Of a stretch of 64,000 bases of DNA, positions 43,074 through 55,877 are shown in pieces. The stretch is from contig JAIQFD010000006.1 of assembly GCA_020073495.1 (NCBI GenBank), forward strand, positions 1 to 64,000, written 5' to 3'. A model generated the notes under the pieces. That model ran no database searches and was not told the origin of the DNA. It saw nothing but the letters and a program-made list of their open reading frames with translations. The position numbers and the translations under genes were made by a program. This stretch comes from Terriglobia bacterium (GTDB taxonomy: Bacteria; Acidobacteriota; Terriglobia; Terriglobales; Acidobacteriaceae). Position 1 is the stretch's first letter; each line of letters opens with the position of its first letter.

Positions 43074-44021
43074 TCAGTGCGGGTTCAGGAGAAGGCGGAT
43101 CTGGGCGAGGATGCGCTCCGAGGCCACGGAGAGCGGGCCTGCAAGGGCGCAGCCGCTGGCGCACTCATGCCCGCCGCCGCCGAAGCGCTCGGCGATGGTG
43201 GCGACGTTGATCCGGCCCTTGCTGCGCAGGCTCACGCGATATCGCTTGTCGGGCAGCTCGCGGAAAAGCACAGCGACCTCGACCCCGCCGATGCTCAAGG
43301 CGTAGTTCACCAGCCCCTCGGCGTCTTCATCGAATGCGCCGCACAGGTCAAAATCTTTGCGCGTGATGTGCATCCACGCCAGGTCGCCGTCGCGGTGCAG
43401 GCTGGAGAGCGCCGCCCCCAGCAGGCGCATCTTCGAGGTCGGGTTCGCAAAATAGACGTTTTGCGCACAGCGGGCGGGGTCGGCGCCGGCCCGCACCAGC
43501 TCCTGCGCCAGCGCGAAGGTGCGCTCCGTGGTGCCGGCGAAACAGAAGGAGCCGGTGTCGGTCAGCACCGCGGTGTAGAGGCAGGTCGCGATCTCGGGCG
43601 AGATCTTCACCCCCGCCTCACGCGCCAGGCGGAAGATCATCTCGGCGGTGGCGCAGGCGGTGGGATCGATCCAGTTGAGGTGCGCGAAGGGCTTGCCGGT
43701 GAGATGGTGGTCGATGCTGATGAGGAAGCGCTCCTCCAGCCCCTGCAGGCGGGTGCGCGCGATGGAATCGCATTCCAGAATGATGGCGGCATCGAAGTGG
43801 CCGTTCACCGCAGGCGACTGCACCACCGAGTCGGCGAATGGCAGGGGCCGGTAGATGTAGGGGACGCCGTCCGCCAGAACCACTTCCGCGGACTTGCCCA
43901 TCTTCTTCAGGATCTCGCAGCAGGCCAGCACCGAGCCGACCGCGTCGCCGTCGGGACGCGCGTGCGAGGTCAGAACGAACTTCCCGCCCTCGCCGATCGT
44001 TCGTAAGATTCTTTCCAGCAT
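43074..44021 (-). CDS. nrnA: DHH family phosphoesterase, NrnA-like (nanoRNase/pAp phosphatase)
   Basis: The 315-residue protein has the DHH signature: SHARPDGDAVGS near the start, IILECDS, and SIDHHLTGKPF. A C-terminal DHHA1 domain ends in RFGGGGHECASGCAL. NrnA degrades short RNA oligonucleotides and hydrolyses pAp. Its ATG directly abuts the rbfA stop, and the infB-rbfA-nrnA order is widespread. Confidence 0.94.
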   Translation of the reverse strand: MLERILRTIGEGGKFVLTSHARPDGDAVGSVLACCEILKKMGKSAEVVLADGVPYIYRPLPFADSVVQSPAVNGHFDAAIILECDSIARTRLQGLEERFLISIDHHLTGKPFAHLNWIDPTACATAEMIFRLAREAGVKISPEIATCLYTAVLTDTGSFCFAGTTERTFALAQELVRAGADPARCAQNVYFANPTSKMRLLGAALSSLHRDGDLAWMHITRKDFDLCGAFDEDAEGLVNYALSIGGVEVAVLFRELPDKRYRVSLRSKGRINVATIAERFGGGGHECASGCALAGPLSVASERILAQIRLLLNPH

Positions 44022-44420
44022 TCAGCCCTTGGTCCCTGGCCCGGACCCGCGTTTCTTCCTCCGCTCGGCGCGCTTCAACAGCTCCTCGATGCGGCCGCCA
44101 AATTGATCCGAGCGGTCGATCACGAAGTGCAATTCCGGCGCGGTCCGCAACCGCAGCCGCTGCGCCAGCTCGCGCCGTATGTAATTCCGCGCCGACTGCA
44201 GACCCTCGAGGGTCTGCTCGCCCTCTTCTTCGGTACGCTCCGCCAGGACGCCGATGAAGATATGGGCGCTTTTGCCGTCGGGCGCGAGTTTGACGTCGGT
44301 GACGGTGGCAAGCCCGATGCGCGGGTCCGCCAGCTCGCCCTCGATGAGGGCCACCACCTCCTCGCGGATCGCCTCACCGAGCCGTGCCCGGTGATATTCG
44401 CGGCCACGTTGCTCCAGCAT
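44022..44420 (-). CDS. rbfA: 30S ribosome-binding factor RbfA
   Basis: The 132-residue KH-like protein (MLEQRGREYHRARLGEAIRE; DPRIGLATVTDVKLAPDGK; YIRRELAQRLRLRTAPELHF) matches RbfA, which helps mature the 5' end of 16S rRNA and is needed in the cold. The start is ATG 44420, six bases after GAGG, rather than a TTG two codons earlier. It is coupled to nrnA. Confidence 0.94.
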   Translation of the reverse strand: MLEQRGREYHRARLGEAIREEVVALIEGELADPRIGLATVTDVKLAPDGKSAHIFIGVLAERTEEEGEQTLEGLQSARNYIRRELAQRLRLRTAPELHFVIDRSDQFGGRIEELLKRAERRKKRGSGPGTKG

Positions 44421-44504
44421 CGTCAACCTCGCCCGGAAAAACTCATGAGCATAGCAGATGCAGGTACGGGCGAGAAGGCAGGATTTCGGGCGGAGCTGTG
44501 CAAA

Positions 44505-44795
44505 TCAGAAGTAGTCGACAAAGGAGTCCACAATCTCGGCGCCGGACTGCGAGGCGATGGCGCCGGCGGAGCGCTCCACGTTCTGCATCAGGCCCTCGAG
44601 ATAGTCGCGTGAGGGGGAGACGCTGACGATCTCCAGCGTGGCCCGCTGCCACAAATCGCTGGCATCCATCTCCGCCACGGAGACGTTGAAGCTGTGACGC
44701 AGCCGGTCCTTCATGCGGCGCAGCACCTGGCGCTTGTCCTTGAGCGACTGCGCGCCCTCAATGCGGAGTTCCAGGGTGAGATGGGCGATGGGCAT
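44505..44795 (-). CDS. DUF503/YlxP family protein
   Basis: The 96-residue protein begins MPIAHLTLELRIEGAQSLKD and has KDKRQVLRRMKDRLRHSFNV and VAEMDASDLWQRATLEIV, the DUF503 pattern. The role is unknown, but the gene commonly sits between infB and rbfA as here. The open frame continues upstream through a CAGTTGGCAGTTGG word repeat, which is not coding. No good ribosome site is seen. Confidence 0.9.
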   Translation of the reverse strand: MPIAHLTLELRIEGAQSLKDKRQVLRRMKDRLRHSFNVSVAEMDASDLWQRATLEIVSVSPSRDYLEGLMQNVERSAGAIASQSGAEIVDSFVDYF

Positions 44796-44809
44796 ATCAG
44801 TAGCCAGTT

Positions 44810-44922
44810 GGCAGTTGGCAGTTGGCAGTTGGCAGCCGGTAGTCATTCTCTCACGCAAAACAAATGCCAGTCCCCAAACATCGAGAACTGGCAACTGAGA
44901 ACCGACAACCGACAACTGTTAC
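44810..44922. repeat. Word-repeat stretch between infB and DUF503
   Basis: CAGTTGGCAGTTGGCAGTTGG on the left and GAACTGGCAACTGAGAACCG plus ACAACCGACAACTG on the right form a loose inverted repeat of CAGTTG/CAACTG words. The same style returns at 61576-61600 (CAGTTCTCAGTTGTCAG). Confidence 0.65.
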
Positions 44923-47870
44923 GCCATCACTTCGGCCGCGACCCTCTCGGTGACGAAGGCCTCAATCACATCGCCGACCTTGACGTCGCCGTAGTTGGCA
45001 ATGGCGATACCGCACTCCAGGCCATTGTGCACCTCGGAGGCGTCATCCTTGAAGCGGCGCAGCGAGCTGACCTTGCCCTTGAAGACCTGCACGCCGTCGC
45101 GGACCAGCCGCACCTCGGAATCGCGCTTGATGAGGCCGTCGTTCACGTAGCAGCCGGCGACGGTCCCCACCTTCGGGATGCGGAAGGTCTCGCGAACTTC
45201 GGCGCGGCCCAGGTAGGTTTCCTTCACCACCGGCTCCAGCAGGCCGGTCATCGCCTTCTTGATCTCGTCTTGCAGCTCGTAAATGATCGAGTGCAGGCGG
45301 ATGTCGACGTTCTCCTGCTCCGCGATCTCCTGCGCCTTGCGCTCCGGCCGGACGCTGAAGCCGATGATGATCGCGTTCGAGGCTGAGGCCAGCAACACGT
45401 CGGTTTCCGTGATGGCTCCGACCGAGCTGTGCAGGATCTTGATCTTGACCTTGTCGGTGGAGAGCTTGCCCAGCGAATCCGCCAGCACTTCGACGGAGCC
45501 CTGCACGTCGCCCTTCAGGATGATGGGCAGCTCCTTCACACCCGCGGTCTTCAGCTGCTCGGCCAGGCCTTCCAGCGAAACGCGGGAGGACTTGGCAAGC
45601 TGGGCCTCGCGGGCCTTCTGCTCGCGGTACTGCGCCATCTGCTTGGCCTTGGCGCGGTCCGCCACCACGACCAGCTGATCGCCGGCGTGCGGCAGGCCTT
45701 CCAGGCCCAGGATCTCGACCGCACTCGACGGTGGGGCGTCGTCCACCTGGTTGCCGCGGTCGTCGAACATGGCGCGGACCTTGCCGAAGGTGTTGCCCAC
45801 AATGAAGCTTTCGCCTGCCTTCAGCGTGCCGTCCTGCACCAGGATAGTGGCCACGGCGCCGCGCCCGCGGTCGAGCTTCGCCTCGACCACCGAACCGGTC
45901 GCCGGACGCTCCGGGTTGGCTTTCAAGTCCTGCAAGTCCGCGACCAGGCAGATCATTTCCAAAAGCAGGTTGAGGTTCGTCTTCTGCTTGGCGGAGACGT
46001 CCACGAATACCGTCTTGCCGCCCCAGTCTTCCGGAACCAGGCCGCGATCACCCAACTGCTTCTTGACGCGATCGGGCAAGGCGCCGGGCTTGTCGATCTT
46101 GTTGACCGCCACGATGATGGGCACCTTGGCGGCGTTGGCGTGGTCAATAGCCTCCAGCGTCTGGGGCATGACGCCGTCGTCGGCGGCGACCACCAGCACC
46201 ACGATGTCGGTGACCTTGGCGCCGCGGGCGCGCATGCGCGTGAAGGCCTCGTGGCCCGGCGTGTCCAGGAAGGTGATCTCGCGGCCGAAGGCGGGCGAGT
46301 TCGGATCCGTGATGCTCACCTTGTAGGCGCCGATATGTTGGGTGATGCCGCCCGCTTCCCCGCCCGCCACGTCGGTCGAGCGGATGGAGTCGAGCAGCGT
46401 CGTCTTGCCGTGGTCCACGTGGCCCATGATGGTGACCACCGGCGGACGCGTCACCAGGCCGGTCGTCTCCTCGCTCTTGAGCTCGGCCTCGACCATCTCC
46501 TGCGCCGCCTGCTCTTCGAAGCTGATGACGCTGGTCTCGGCGCCGAACTGCCGCGCCATATCGTTGGCCAAGGAAGCATCGAGCGTCTGGTTGATGCTGG
46601 CGAATACGCCGCGCGCCAGCAGCCGCGCGATGACTTCCTTGGCGCGGACCCCCAGCCTTTCGGCCAGGTCCTTCACACTGATGCCTTCCGTGATGGTGAT
46701 ACTGCGCGTGATGGGCAACGGCTCCGCAGCATTCAGCGCACCCAGGCGCGGCGGCGGAACGAAGCCCTTCATCGGGCCTTCCTTGACGCCACGGGGCACG
46801 TAGCGCTGTCCAGGACGCCGTGCCGGTCCACCTGGACGTCCGGCCGGACGTCCGGGTGCCGGGGGCGGCAATCCCGGACCGACGCCCAGTGGGCGTCCGG
46901 TGGGCATGGCGCGGGTCGGATGCATGGGACGGCGCTCACCCGGCCGCAGGGGCGGACGTGGTCCGCTCGGAGCCCCGGCGGGACGCGGGCGCTGGAAGAT
47001 CGGCTGCCCCGGCACCGGACGCCCCGGCGCAGGGCGGCCCTGCATACCCGGGCGGCTGGCGATCGGCTGGCCCGGCACCGGCGGACGCGGGGGAGCCTCC
47101 GGCTTCGGCGGCGCCGCCATGTACACCGGACGCGGCCCGGTCTGCGGGGTGATGACGCGACGCGGCGGAGCCTGCGGCTGGGTTCGCACCGCTGGAGCCT
47201 TCTTCGCGGCCGGCGGTGCTGCCACCACTGGCGGCGCAATCTCCGATTCTTCTGGCGTTTCCATGGGTGGTACAGACGCGACGGCCTCTGGCGCTTCGGC
47301 CGCTTCTTCCTGCATGGGAGGCGGCGTGACCAACTCGGGCGGAGTGGTGAGGACCGGCGGAGGCGCGGCGGTACGAGGCGGCGCGATGGGCGACACGACC
47401 ATCGGCGGCGCCATCTCTTCAGCAGGCGGCGCAACCGGTTTCGCGGGACTGGGTGGGGGTGGAACGACTGCCGGCGCAGCCGGCTTGGCAGCGGTGGGCG
47501 GGGCCGCGGGTTTCGGCGGTACAGCTGCCGGCGGTGGCGTCGGACGGGCCAGCGGCGGGCGCGCCGGCTCGGGATGCTGCTGCTGCGTGATCGCCTTCAG
47601 CACATCGCCCGGGCGCGAGATCTTCGACAGATCGAACTTGGTCTTGATCTCCGGCTCAGCGGGACCGCGAGCCGCCCTCTTCTCGGCCGAGTGGGCGGTT
47701 TGCCGTTGCGCAGCAAAAAACTCCCGCACCCGCACGGCTTCGTCGACCTCGATCGAGCTCGAATGCGTTTTCTTTTCTGTGACGCCGACCTGGGGAAGAA
47801 CGTCGAGAATGGCTTTCGACTTCACTTCCAGTTCTCGCGCCAGATCGTTGATTCGAATCTTCTGCTGCAT
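44919..47870 (-). CDS. infB: Translation initiation factor IF-2
   Basis: The 983-residue GTPase places initiator tRNA on the 30S subunit. The N-terminus ([20 protein letters not shown]) is the IF2-N domain. A Pro/Ala-rich linker of about 250 residues follows, then a second IF2-N-like segment ([20 protein letters not shown]). The G domain has GHVDHGKTT near 480, DTPGHEAF and NKIDKPGA, and domains II-IV follow. GGAGGAACAGCAGGGCGG precedes the ATG. It lies 163 bp after nusA; the often intervening ylxR gene is missing. Confidence 0.97.
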   Translation of the reverse strand: MQQKIRINDLARELEVKSKAILDVLPQVGVTEKKTHSSSIEVDEAVRVREFFAAQRQTAHSAEKRAARGPAEPEIKTKFDLSKISRPGDVLKAITQQQHPEPARPPLARPTPPPAAVPPKPAAPPTAAKPAAPAVVPPPPSPAKPVAPPAEEMAPPMVVSPIAPPRTAAPPPVLTTPPELVTPPPMQEEAAEAPEAVASVPPMETPEESEIAPPVVAAPPAAKKAPAVRTQPQAPPRRVITPQTGPRPVYMAAPPKPEAPPRPPVPGQPIASRPGMQGRPAPGRPVPGQPIFQRPRPAGAPSGPRPPLRPGERRPMHPTRAMPTGRPLGVGPGLPPPAPGRPAGRPGGPARRPGQRYVPRGVKEGPMKGFVPPPRLGALNAAEPLPITRSITITEGISVKDLAERLGVRAKEVIARLLARGVFASINQTLDASLANDMARQFGAETSVISFEEQAAQEMVEAELKSEETTGLVTRPPVVTIMGHVDHGKTTLLDSIRSTDVAGGEAGGITQHIGAYKVSITDPNSPAFGREITFLDTPGHEAFTRMRARGAKVTDIVVLVVAADDGVMPQTLEAIDHANAAKVPIIVAVNKIDKPGALPDRVKKQLGDRGLVPEDWGGKTVFVDVSAKQKTNLNLLLEMICLVADLQDLKANPERPATGSVVEAKLDRGRGAVATILVQDGTLKAGESFIVGNTFGKVRAMFDDRGNQVDDAPPSSAVEILGLEGLPHAGDQLVVVADRAKAKQMAQYREQKAREAQLAKSSRVSLEGLAEQLKTAGVKELPIILKGDVQGSVEVLADSLGKLSTDKVKIKILHSSVGAITETDVLLASASNAIIIGFSVRPERKAQEIAEQENVDIRLHSIIYELQDEIKKAMTGLLEPVVKETYLGRAEVRETFRIPKVGTVAGCYVNDGLIKRDSEVRLVRDGVQVFKGKVSSLRRFKDDASEVHNGLECGIAIANYGDVKVGDVIEAFVTERVAAEVMA

Positions 47871-48033
47871 CCGCCCTGCTGTTCCTCCGATTTTGTCCCG
47901 CTAGTCCATAAATCCTCACGGTACTGGTCGGTTGTTGTGAGGCCGCGCCGGCGGCCTTTCGTTGGGTCCCGTCGCGTCCGCGCAGGACGCGAAAACTCGT
48001 GGCAGCGCGGGTCTTCGACCCGCGCCCCACACA

Positions 48034-49581
<1,548 letters not shown>

Positions 49582-49630
49582 AGCGATTCCGGTAGAGACG
49601 CAGCGGGCTGCGCCTCGGTCACGTCTTGAT

Positions 49631-50134
49631 CTAAATCTCTGGTACCAGGTTGGCTTTCTCTACGTTCGCCAACTCGATCTCTACTTGCTTGTGTGGGACA
49701 GCCGCCCTTGGCTGTCCTCTCCGTTCTTTCCTGCCGGGCTCCACCGCCACGGTCAGCTTGCCCTCGCGGAAGCTCTCCAGCCGGCCCTCAAAGAACCGGT
49801 TGCCGTCGATCGGCTCCCGTGTCTGCAGCTTGACCCGGCTCCCGGTGAAGCGCTCGTAATCCGCGGCCTTGGTCAGTCTCCGGTCCAGGCCGGGCGACGA
49901 GACCTCCAGGGTGTAAGAGCCACCTGGCACCGCATCCTCGACGTCCAGGATCGTGCCCACTTCCCGGCTCACCGACTCGCAATCCTGGTGGGTGACGCCC
50001 CCGGGCTTGTCGATAAAGATGCGCAGCATGCGCGCTTTGCCGCCGCCCCGAAACTCCACGTCCACCACTTCCAGGCCGCTGGACACTGCCACCCGTTCCA
50101 CGATCGCCCGGACATGCTCCAGGTCCAACGCCAT
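49631..50134 (-). CDS. rimP: Ribosome maturation factor RimP
   Basis: The 167-residue protein (GLEVVDVEFRGGGKARMLRI; DCESVSREVGTILDVED; YTLEVSSPGLDRRLTKAADY) matches RimP, which assists 30S assembly. It is the first gene of the rimP-nusA-infB operon, with a promoter candidate and a terminator hairpin between promoter and start codon. Confidence 0.96.
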   Translation of the reverse strand: MALDLEHVRAIVERVAVSSGLEVVDVEFRGGGKARMLRIFIDKPGGVTHQDCESVSREVGTILDVEDAVPGGSYTLEVSSPGLDRRLTKAADYERFTGSRVKLQTREPIDGNRFFEGRLESFREGKLTVAVEPGRKERRGQPRAAVPHKQVEIELANVEKANLVPEI

Positions 50135-50170
50135 CTCTTACCAGCCGTGCTGACTCCCGACTGCCGGGTC

Positions 50171-50196
50171 AAATAAAAAGTGGGCTCTCGCCCACT
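50171..50196 (-). terminator. Leader terminator (attenuator candidate) of the rimP-nusA-infB operon
   Basis: On the minus strand AGTGGGC-GAGA-GCCCACT is followed by TTTTATTT, a good intrinsic terminator, 37 bp before the rimP ATG. A smaller hairpin TGTGT-CGGA-ACACA precedes it. No minus-strand gene lies upstream that it could serve; guaB starts the other way. Confidence 0.7.
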
Positions 50197-50228
50197 GATG
50201 TGTTCCGACACAGCAGTAACAATTCCTT

Positions 50229-50257
50229 ATGATACGCCCAACGTTTCCAAAAGACAA
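50229..50257 (-). promoter_or_regulatory. Putative sigma-70 promoter of the rimP-nusA-infB operon
   Basis: Minus strand TTGTCT (50257-50252) and TATCAT (50234-50229) are 17 bp apart. The start point would be near 50222, so the leader terminator would be reached within about 50 nt. Confidence 0.5.
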
Positions 50258-50329
50258 ACACCCCGGCGGGGTGGCCGAGGCGCGCGGGAAGCGGGTACAA
50301 TGACAAATTATCCCCTTGCGCGAGTGTGA

Positions 50330-51840
<1,511 letters not shown>

Positions 51841-51841
<1 letters not shown>

Positions 51842-52293
51842 TGGCCCGCACCTTCGCCCGCTACTGGCTTCCCGCAATCGCATGGACGTGCGTCGTTCTT
51901 CTCGCTTCCTCGGACACTTTCTCCGCGCAGAACACCGGCAGCATCCTGGAAGCGGTCGTCACGACGCTCTTCGGCCGCATCGACCCGCAGACGTTTGAAT
52001 TCGCTCATTTCCTGGTGCGCAAAAGCGCGCACCTCACCGAGTACGCCATCCTGAGCTTGGTCTGGTTCCGCGCCTGGCGCGGCGGCCAACCGGGATTTCA
52101 GTGGCGTTGGGGAATGCTCGGCGTTGCGGTCGCCCTGGCCACAGCCGTCACCGACGAGGTGCACCAGAGCTTCGTTCCCTCACGCAGCGGCGAGGTGCGC
52201 GACGTCCTGCTCGATCTGACCGGCGCACTCGCCGCGCAGCTCATCCTCTGGTATTTGCTCTCCCGCCGCGGCCGCGTCCGATCTGCAACTTGA
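51841..52293 (+). CDS. VanZ-like membrane protein
   Basis: The 150-residue protein starts at GTG 51841, overlapping the last base of the guaB stop. It has four hydrophobic helices and the VanZ phrases VRKSAHLTEYAILSLVWF and TDEVHQSFVPSRSGEVRDVL. VanZ relatives can lower teicoplanin sensitivity, but most are of unknown role. The overlap with guaB shows co-transcription, not a shared function. Confidence 0.88.
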
Positions 52294-52316
52294 AATCTTC
52301 AATCTGAAATCGCAAA

Positions 52317-53156
52317 TCACCAGCCTCCCCCCGCGCCGCCACCGCCTGACATGCCCCCGCCGAATCCGCCGAACCCTCCACCGCCGCCGCCGAATCCGCC
52401 ACCCGACCAGCCGCCGCTGCTTCCGCCGCCCATCCAGAAACCGCCGGTCGACGGAAAGAACCACCCGCGGCCCGGGGGCGGACGCTTGCCGGTGAAAACG
52501 AAGACGAGCAACCGCCAGAGCGCACGCAGAATCGCCGCCACGATCGAAAAAGCGATGACGAAGGCGGCGAGGATGAGAAAGACATAGAAATTGCCGTCGC
52601 TGCGGAAGCCGCTACCGGGCTGAAGCGTCGGTGCCGGGGCCGGTAGCGATAGCCGGGGCAGGGTCACGCCGCGGTCCTGCGCGATCACGCTGGCGATGCG
52701 TTGGCTCAACAGAAGCACGCCCCCGTTGTAGTCGCCGCCCCGGAGGAACGGCACCATCTCGCGGCCGAAGCCGCCCACCTTGCCGTCCGGCAGGATCGGT
52801 TCCAGCCCGTAGCCGACCTCAACGTAGTACTTGTGGTCGTTCACCGCCAGCAGGATGAGGACTCCGCGATTGTCCTTGTGGCCGACTCCCCACTTGGCGA
52901 AGAGCTTGTTGGCAAAATCCGACGCTTCCAACCCATCGAGCGAGTGGATGGTGACGACGGCGATCTGCGCGTCGGCCTTTTCGTCGATCAGCAAGCAAAG
53001 CTGGTGGATGTCGGACGAGGTGCGGCCGTCGAGTACGCCCGCGAAGTCGTTGACGTAGCCCTTCGGATTGAGCTTGCTCATCTGCTCGGCCGCGGCGGTC
53101 GCCACGAGCGCGGCCGCAAGCAGGCAGACCACTACAATCCGGCGATGACGACGCAC
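52317..53156 (-). CDS. TPM domain membrane protein (YgcG-like)
   Basis: The protein of about 279 residues has a signal peptide (VVVCLLAAALVATAAAEQ), a TPM domain (GYVNDFAGVLDGRTSSDIHQ; AQIAVVTIHSLDGLEASDFA; GVLILLAVNDHKYYVEVGYG) and a membrane helix. It ends in a Gly-rich tail with repeated GGGFGGGGGGFGG. The family is thought to act in envelope or photosystem upkeep. GTG 53156 is chosen, nine bases after AAAGG; TTG 53165 is the alternative. It is the last gene of an operon after lemA. Confidence 0.88.
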   Translation of the reverse strand: MRRHRRIVVVCLLAAALVATAAAEQMSKLNPKGYVNDFAGVLDGRTSSDIHQLCLLIDEKADAQIAVVTIHSLDGLEASDFANKLFAKWGVGHKDNRGVLILLAVNDHKYYVEVGYGLEPILPDGKVGGFGREMVPFLRGGDYNGGVLLLSQRIASVIAQDRGVTLPRLSLPAPAPTLQPGSGFRSDGNFYVFLILAAFVIAFSIVAAILRALWRLLVFVFTGKRPPPGRGWFFPSTGGFWMGGGSSGGWSGGGFGGGGGGFGGFGGGMSGGGGAGGGW

Positions 53157-53161
53157 TGAAA

Positions 53162-53743
53162 TCAACCTTTAGGTCCCGGGAACTGCACCTTGGGCGCCTC
53201 ACGGCTGGCCGGAGCAGCCTCGAAATAGGCGTCATTGCGGCTGAAGCCCGCAAAGCCGGCGACCAGGTTGTTGGGGAACAGGCCGATGTAGGTGTTGTAG
53301 TCCTTGAGGGCCTCGTTGTAGCGGCGGCGCTCGACGGCAATGCGGTTCTCCGTCCCCGCCAGCTCGTCCTGGAGGCGCAGGAAGTTCTCGTTCGATTTCA
53401 ACTGCGGATAGTTTTCCACCACCAGCAGCAGGCGGCCGAGGGCGCCGTCAAGTTGCTGGTTGGCGGCGATGCGGTCGGGCGGCGTTTTGGCGTTGAGCAG
53501 GGCGGAGCGCGCCCGCGCGATCTCGCCGAAGACGCTCTGTTCCTGCGCCGCGATGCCCTTCACCGTCTCCACCAGGTTGGGGATCAGGTCGGCGCGCCGC
53601 TGGATCACCACATCCACCTGCGACCAGGCGGCATTGATGGTCTCTTTCTTGCGCACCATCTCGTTGCGCCGGTCCACGTACATGCCGAACACCAGCACCG
53701 CGACGAGTGCGAGAACCACGATGACGATCAGAATACTTTTCAT
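53162..53743 (-). CDS. lemA: LemA family protein
   Basis: The 193-residue protein has an N-terminal membrane helix (LIVIVVLALVAVLVFGMYV) and the LemA coiled-coil body: KKETINAAWSQVDVVIQRRA, DLIPNLVETVKGIA, then ENYPQLKSNENFLRLQDELA. The start is ATG 53743 with AAAGGAAAC upstream. It is usually paired with a TPM protein, as here, suggesting a joint role at the envelope. Confidence 0.94.
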   Translation of the reverse strand: MKSILIVIVVLALVAVLVFGMYVDRRNEMVRKKETINAAWSQVDVVIQRRADLIPNLVETVKGIAAQEQSVFGEIARARSALLNAKTPPDRIAANQQLDGALGRLLLVVENYPQLKSNENFLRLQDELAGTENRIAVERRRYNEALKDYNTYIGLFPNNLVAGFAGFSRNDAYFEAAPASREAPKVQFPGPKG

Positions 53744-53760
53744 TTGTTTCCTTTCACTCC

Positions 53761-54468
53761 TCAAGCCGCCAGGATGCGATCCACTTCGTCCACCACGCGG
53801 GTGACGGTATCAAGATAGCCGCGCGCCACGGAGACCACATCGAGGTCGGCTTTCTTCCCTTCGCGGACTTCCAGCACTCGGTGAAATGCCGAGACCTCGA
53901 CCTTCAGACGGTCGGCCAGCCGGTCGAGCACGGCGTGTCTCTGCGGCGGCACCGGCTCTCCGAGCGCGATCAAGGTGTGCCGGAAGAGCGTCATGAAGGA
54001 CGAAATCGACTCGGTCATAAGGCGCAGCAGTTCTTTGGACTTCCCCTCCACTGCCAGGTAGGCCTGCCGGAAGCGGATCAATTTCGTCCTCAGCTCGTGC
54101 TCCAGTTGGATGCGGTGCAGGTTCATGGGCACATCCAGCCCAGAGAAACAGTCTTCCCCGAACAGCACCTTGTGGCTGGCCTTGATGTCCAGCAATTCGA
54201 TGGCGAAGACGTCCGCCGAGCGGCGCAGCTCATCCATCGTGAATACCAGCACGGCCGGCTGGCCCTTCCCGGTCCACCACGCCGCCACTGGGCGCAGCGC
54301 CTCCAGCGCGGCGCCGTCCAGCCGTTCCAGAATACAGAGCACGTTCAGATCGGAGTGTTTCTCCTCGAAGTGTCCGCTGGCCGCCGAGCCGTAGAGCACC
54401 ACGCATTCCAGGTTGGCTCCAGAAGCTCCTCTGAGCTTCGCGACCAGATCGTTCAGTTCCTTCTCCAT
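53761..54468 (-). CDS. Nucleotidyltransferase-fold protein
   Basis: The 235-residue protein begins at ATG 54468 (MEKELNDLVAKLRGASG). It has the pol-beta-type motif VVLYGSAASGHFEEKHSDLN, with the GS...D pattern of small nucleotidyltransferases. A helical C-terminal half follows (HELRTKLIRFRQAYLAVEG). The target is unknown. A much longer frame continues upstream but is only a shadow of the MFS gene. It lies 17 bp before lemA, apparently in one operon MFS-NTase-lemA-TPM. Confidence 0.88.
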   Translation of the reverse strand: MEKELNDLVAKLRGASGANLECVVLYGSAASGHFEEKHSDLNVLCILERLDGAALEALRPVAAWWTGKGQPAVLVFTMDELRRSADVFAIELLDIKASHKVLFGEDCFSGLDVPMNLHRIQLEHELRTKLIRFRQAYLAVEGKSKELLRLMTESISSFMTLFRHTLIALGEPVPPQRHAVLDRLADRLKVEVSAFHRVLEVREGKKADLDVVSVARGYLDTVTRVVDEVDRILAA

Positions 54469-54524
54469 GGGATTCTCTCTGGCAGGGTCATCCGATGACG
54501 TCCCAAATCTTAAATCCGCAAGCC

Positions 54525-55721
54525 TCAATCCGGGACCTGAATTCGATCGTCCTCCGGGGTCTTCCTCGAGCCGGCCAGCAACATTATCGCAGCCATCACC
54601 GCCAGCGCGGCGGAGATCGAGAACGGCAGGCGCGCGCCGAAGTGTTTCCACAGCTCTCCGGTGGCGATGCTGGAAATCAGGGTGGCGATGCTGGTGGTGA
54701 AGTAGAAAATGCCGAAGGCGCGCCCGCGGGATCCGGGCGGGACCTGGTCCACCACCAGCGCTCGCAGCACCGGGCTGGTCAGGGCATAGTAGAGGCCGTA
54801 GAACGACATCATCGCCCATAGCGCGGCGCGCGACGGCGCAGCCGCTAAGACGCCGTAAACGATGGCGAATACGGCGTATCCCGCGGCGGCCAGCGCGTGG
54901 CGCGAGACGCGGTCGCTCAGGTGTCCCGCGGGCCACGACGCGGCCGTATAGGTGACGTTGAAGACCAGACCGAGCAGCGGAGCGTAACGCGCCGCGATGC
55001 CCACTTCCTGGGCGCGCAGTACCAGGAACATGTCGCTGGAGTTGCCGAGGGAGAACAGAGTCACCGCGGCCAGCATGAAATAGAAATGTCCGCTGAGGGG
55101 CAACGCGGGAGAGCGAGTTTTCGTAGCCGCGTGAGGATGTGGTTTTCCGGTCTCGCGCGCGCCGACAGTGACGATCGCGATGCTCAGAAGACCGGGAACT
55201 GCGGCCGCCCAGAAGACTCCGCGGAATCCGTAGTGGGTGACAATGAGCAGCGCCGCCAGCGGCCCGGCAATGGCGCCCGCAGAATCCATGGCCTGCAACA
55301 GGCCGAAGGCCGAACCGACGCGCTCCCTGGGCACGGACTCGGAGAGCATGACGTCGCGCGGCGCGCCGCGGATGCCCTTCGAGGTGCGGTCGCCGAAGCG
55401 GATGAGCAGCACGTGCCACCACGAGGTGGCCACGGCGAGCACCGGCTTGAGCACGTTGGCCAGGGTATAGCCGAAGACCACCAGTGGCTTGCGGCGGGTG
55501 AGGCGGTCGGTCAGCAGCCCGGACCACAGTTTCCCCATGGAGGCGACGCTCTCCGCCATCCCCTCGATGATGCCGAGTTGCGCCGGCCCCGCTCCGATCG
55601 AGGCCAGGAATGCGGGCAGGATCCAGTAGGCCATCTCCGTGGCCGTGTCGTTGAAGAACGAGGTGGCGCCGAAGACATAGACGTTGCGCCGCTTGCCTGC
55701 CTGTTCGCCCCCCTGGTCCAT
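54525..55721 (-). CDS. MFS transporter
   Basis: The 398-residue protein has 12 predicted helices. It begins with GATSFFNDTATEMAYWILPA, then has the motif-A region KLWSGLLTDRLTRRKPLVVF, and GDRTSKGIRGAPRDVMLSES, a phrase of a subgroup of uncharacterised MFS exporters. The second half has GHLSDRVSRHALAAAGYAVF. The substrate is unknown. It is the first gene of the minus-strand unit that ends with the TPM gene. Confidence 0.9.
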   Translation of the reverse strand: MDQGGEQAGKRRNVYVFGATSFFNDTATEMAYWILPAFLASIGAGPAQLGIIEGMAESVASMGKLWSGLLTDRLTRRKPLVVFGYTLANVLKPVLAVATSWWHVLLIRFGDRTSKGIRGAPRDVMLSESVPRERVGSAFGLLQAMDSAGAIAGPLAALLIVTHYGFRGVFWAAAVPGLLSIAIVTVGARETGKPHPHAATKTRSPALPLSGHFYFMLAAVTLFSLGNSSDMFLVLRAQEVGIAARYAPLLGLVFNVTYTAASWPAGHLSDRVSRHALAAAGYAVFAIVYGVLAAAPSRAALWAMMSFYGLYYALTSPVLRALVVDQVPPGSRGRAFGIFYFTTSIATLISSIATGELWKHFGARLPFSISAALAVMAAIMLLAGSRKTPEDDRIQVPD

Positions 55722-55877
55722 GCAGACTTTGTATCACGGAAACCCGGCAGTACATGGCCTGCCGGTACGTCTCTCCCGAGGGACATTCCCCGACGTAATG
55801 ATTGCCCTGGAAGCAAAGCGCAGTAGCATGAACTTGCGTGAACCCTCCCCCTGAACGCGGTGCACGAGGAATGACTT

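Noticed and set aside
54469-55755. Long upstream extension of the nucleotidyltransferase frame
   Set aside because: It is the out-of-frame reading of the MFS gene; the recognised protein begins at ATG 54468.
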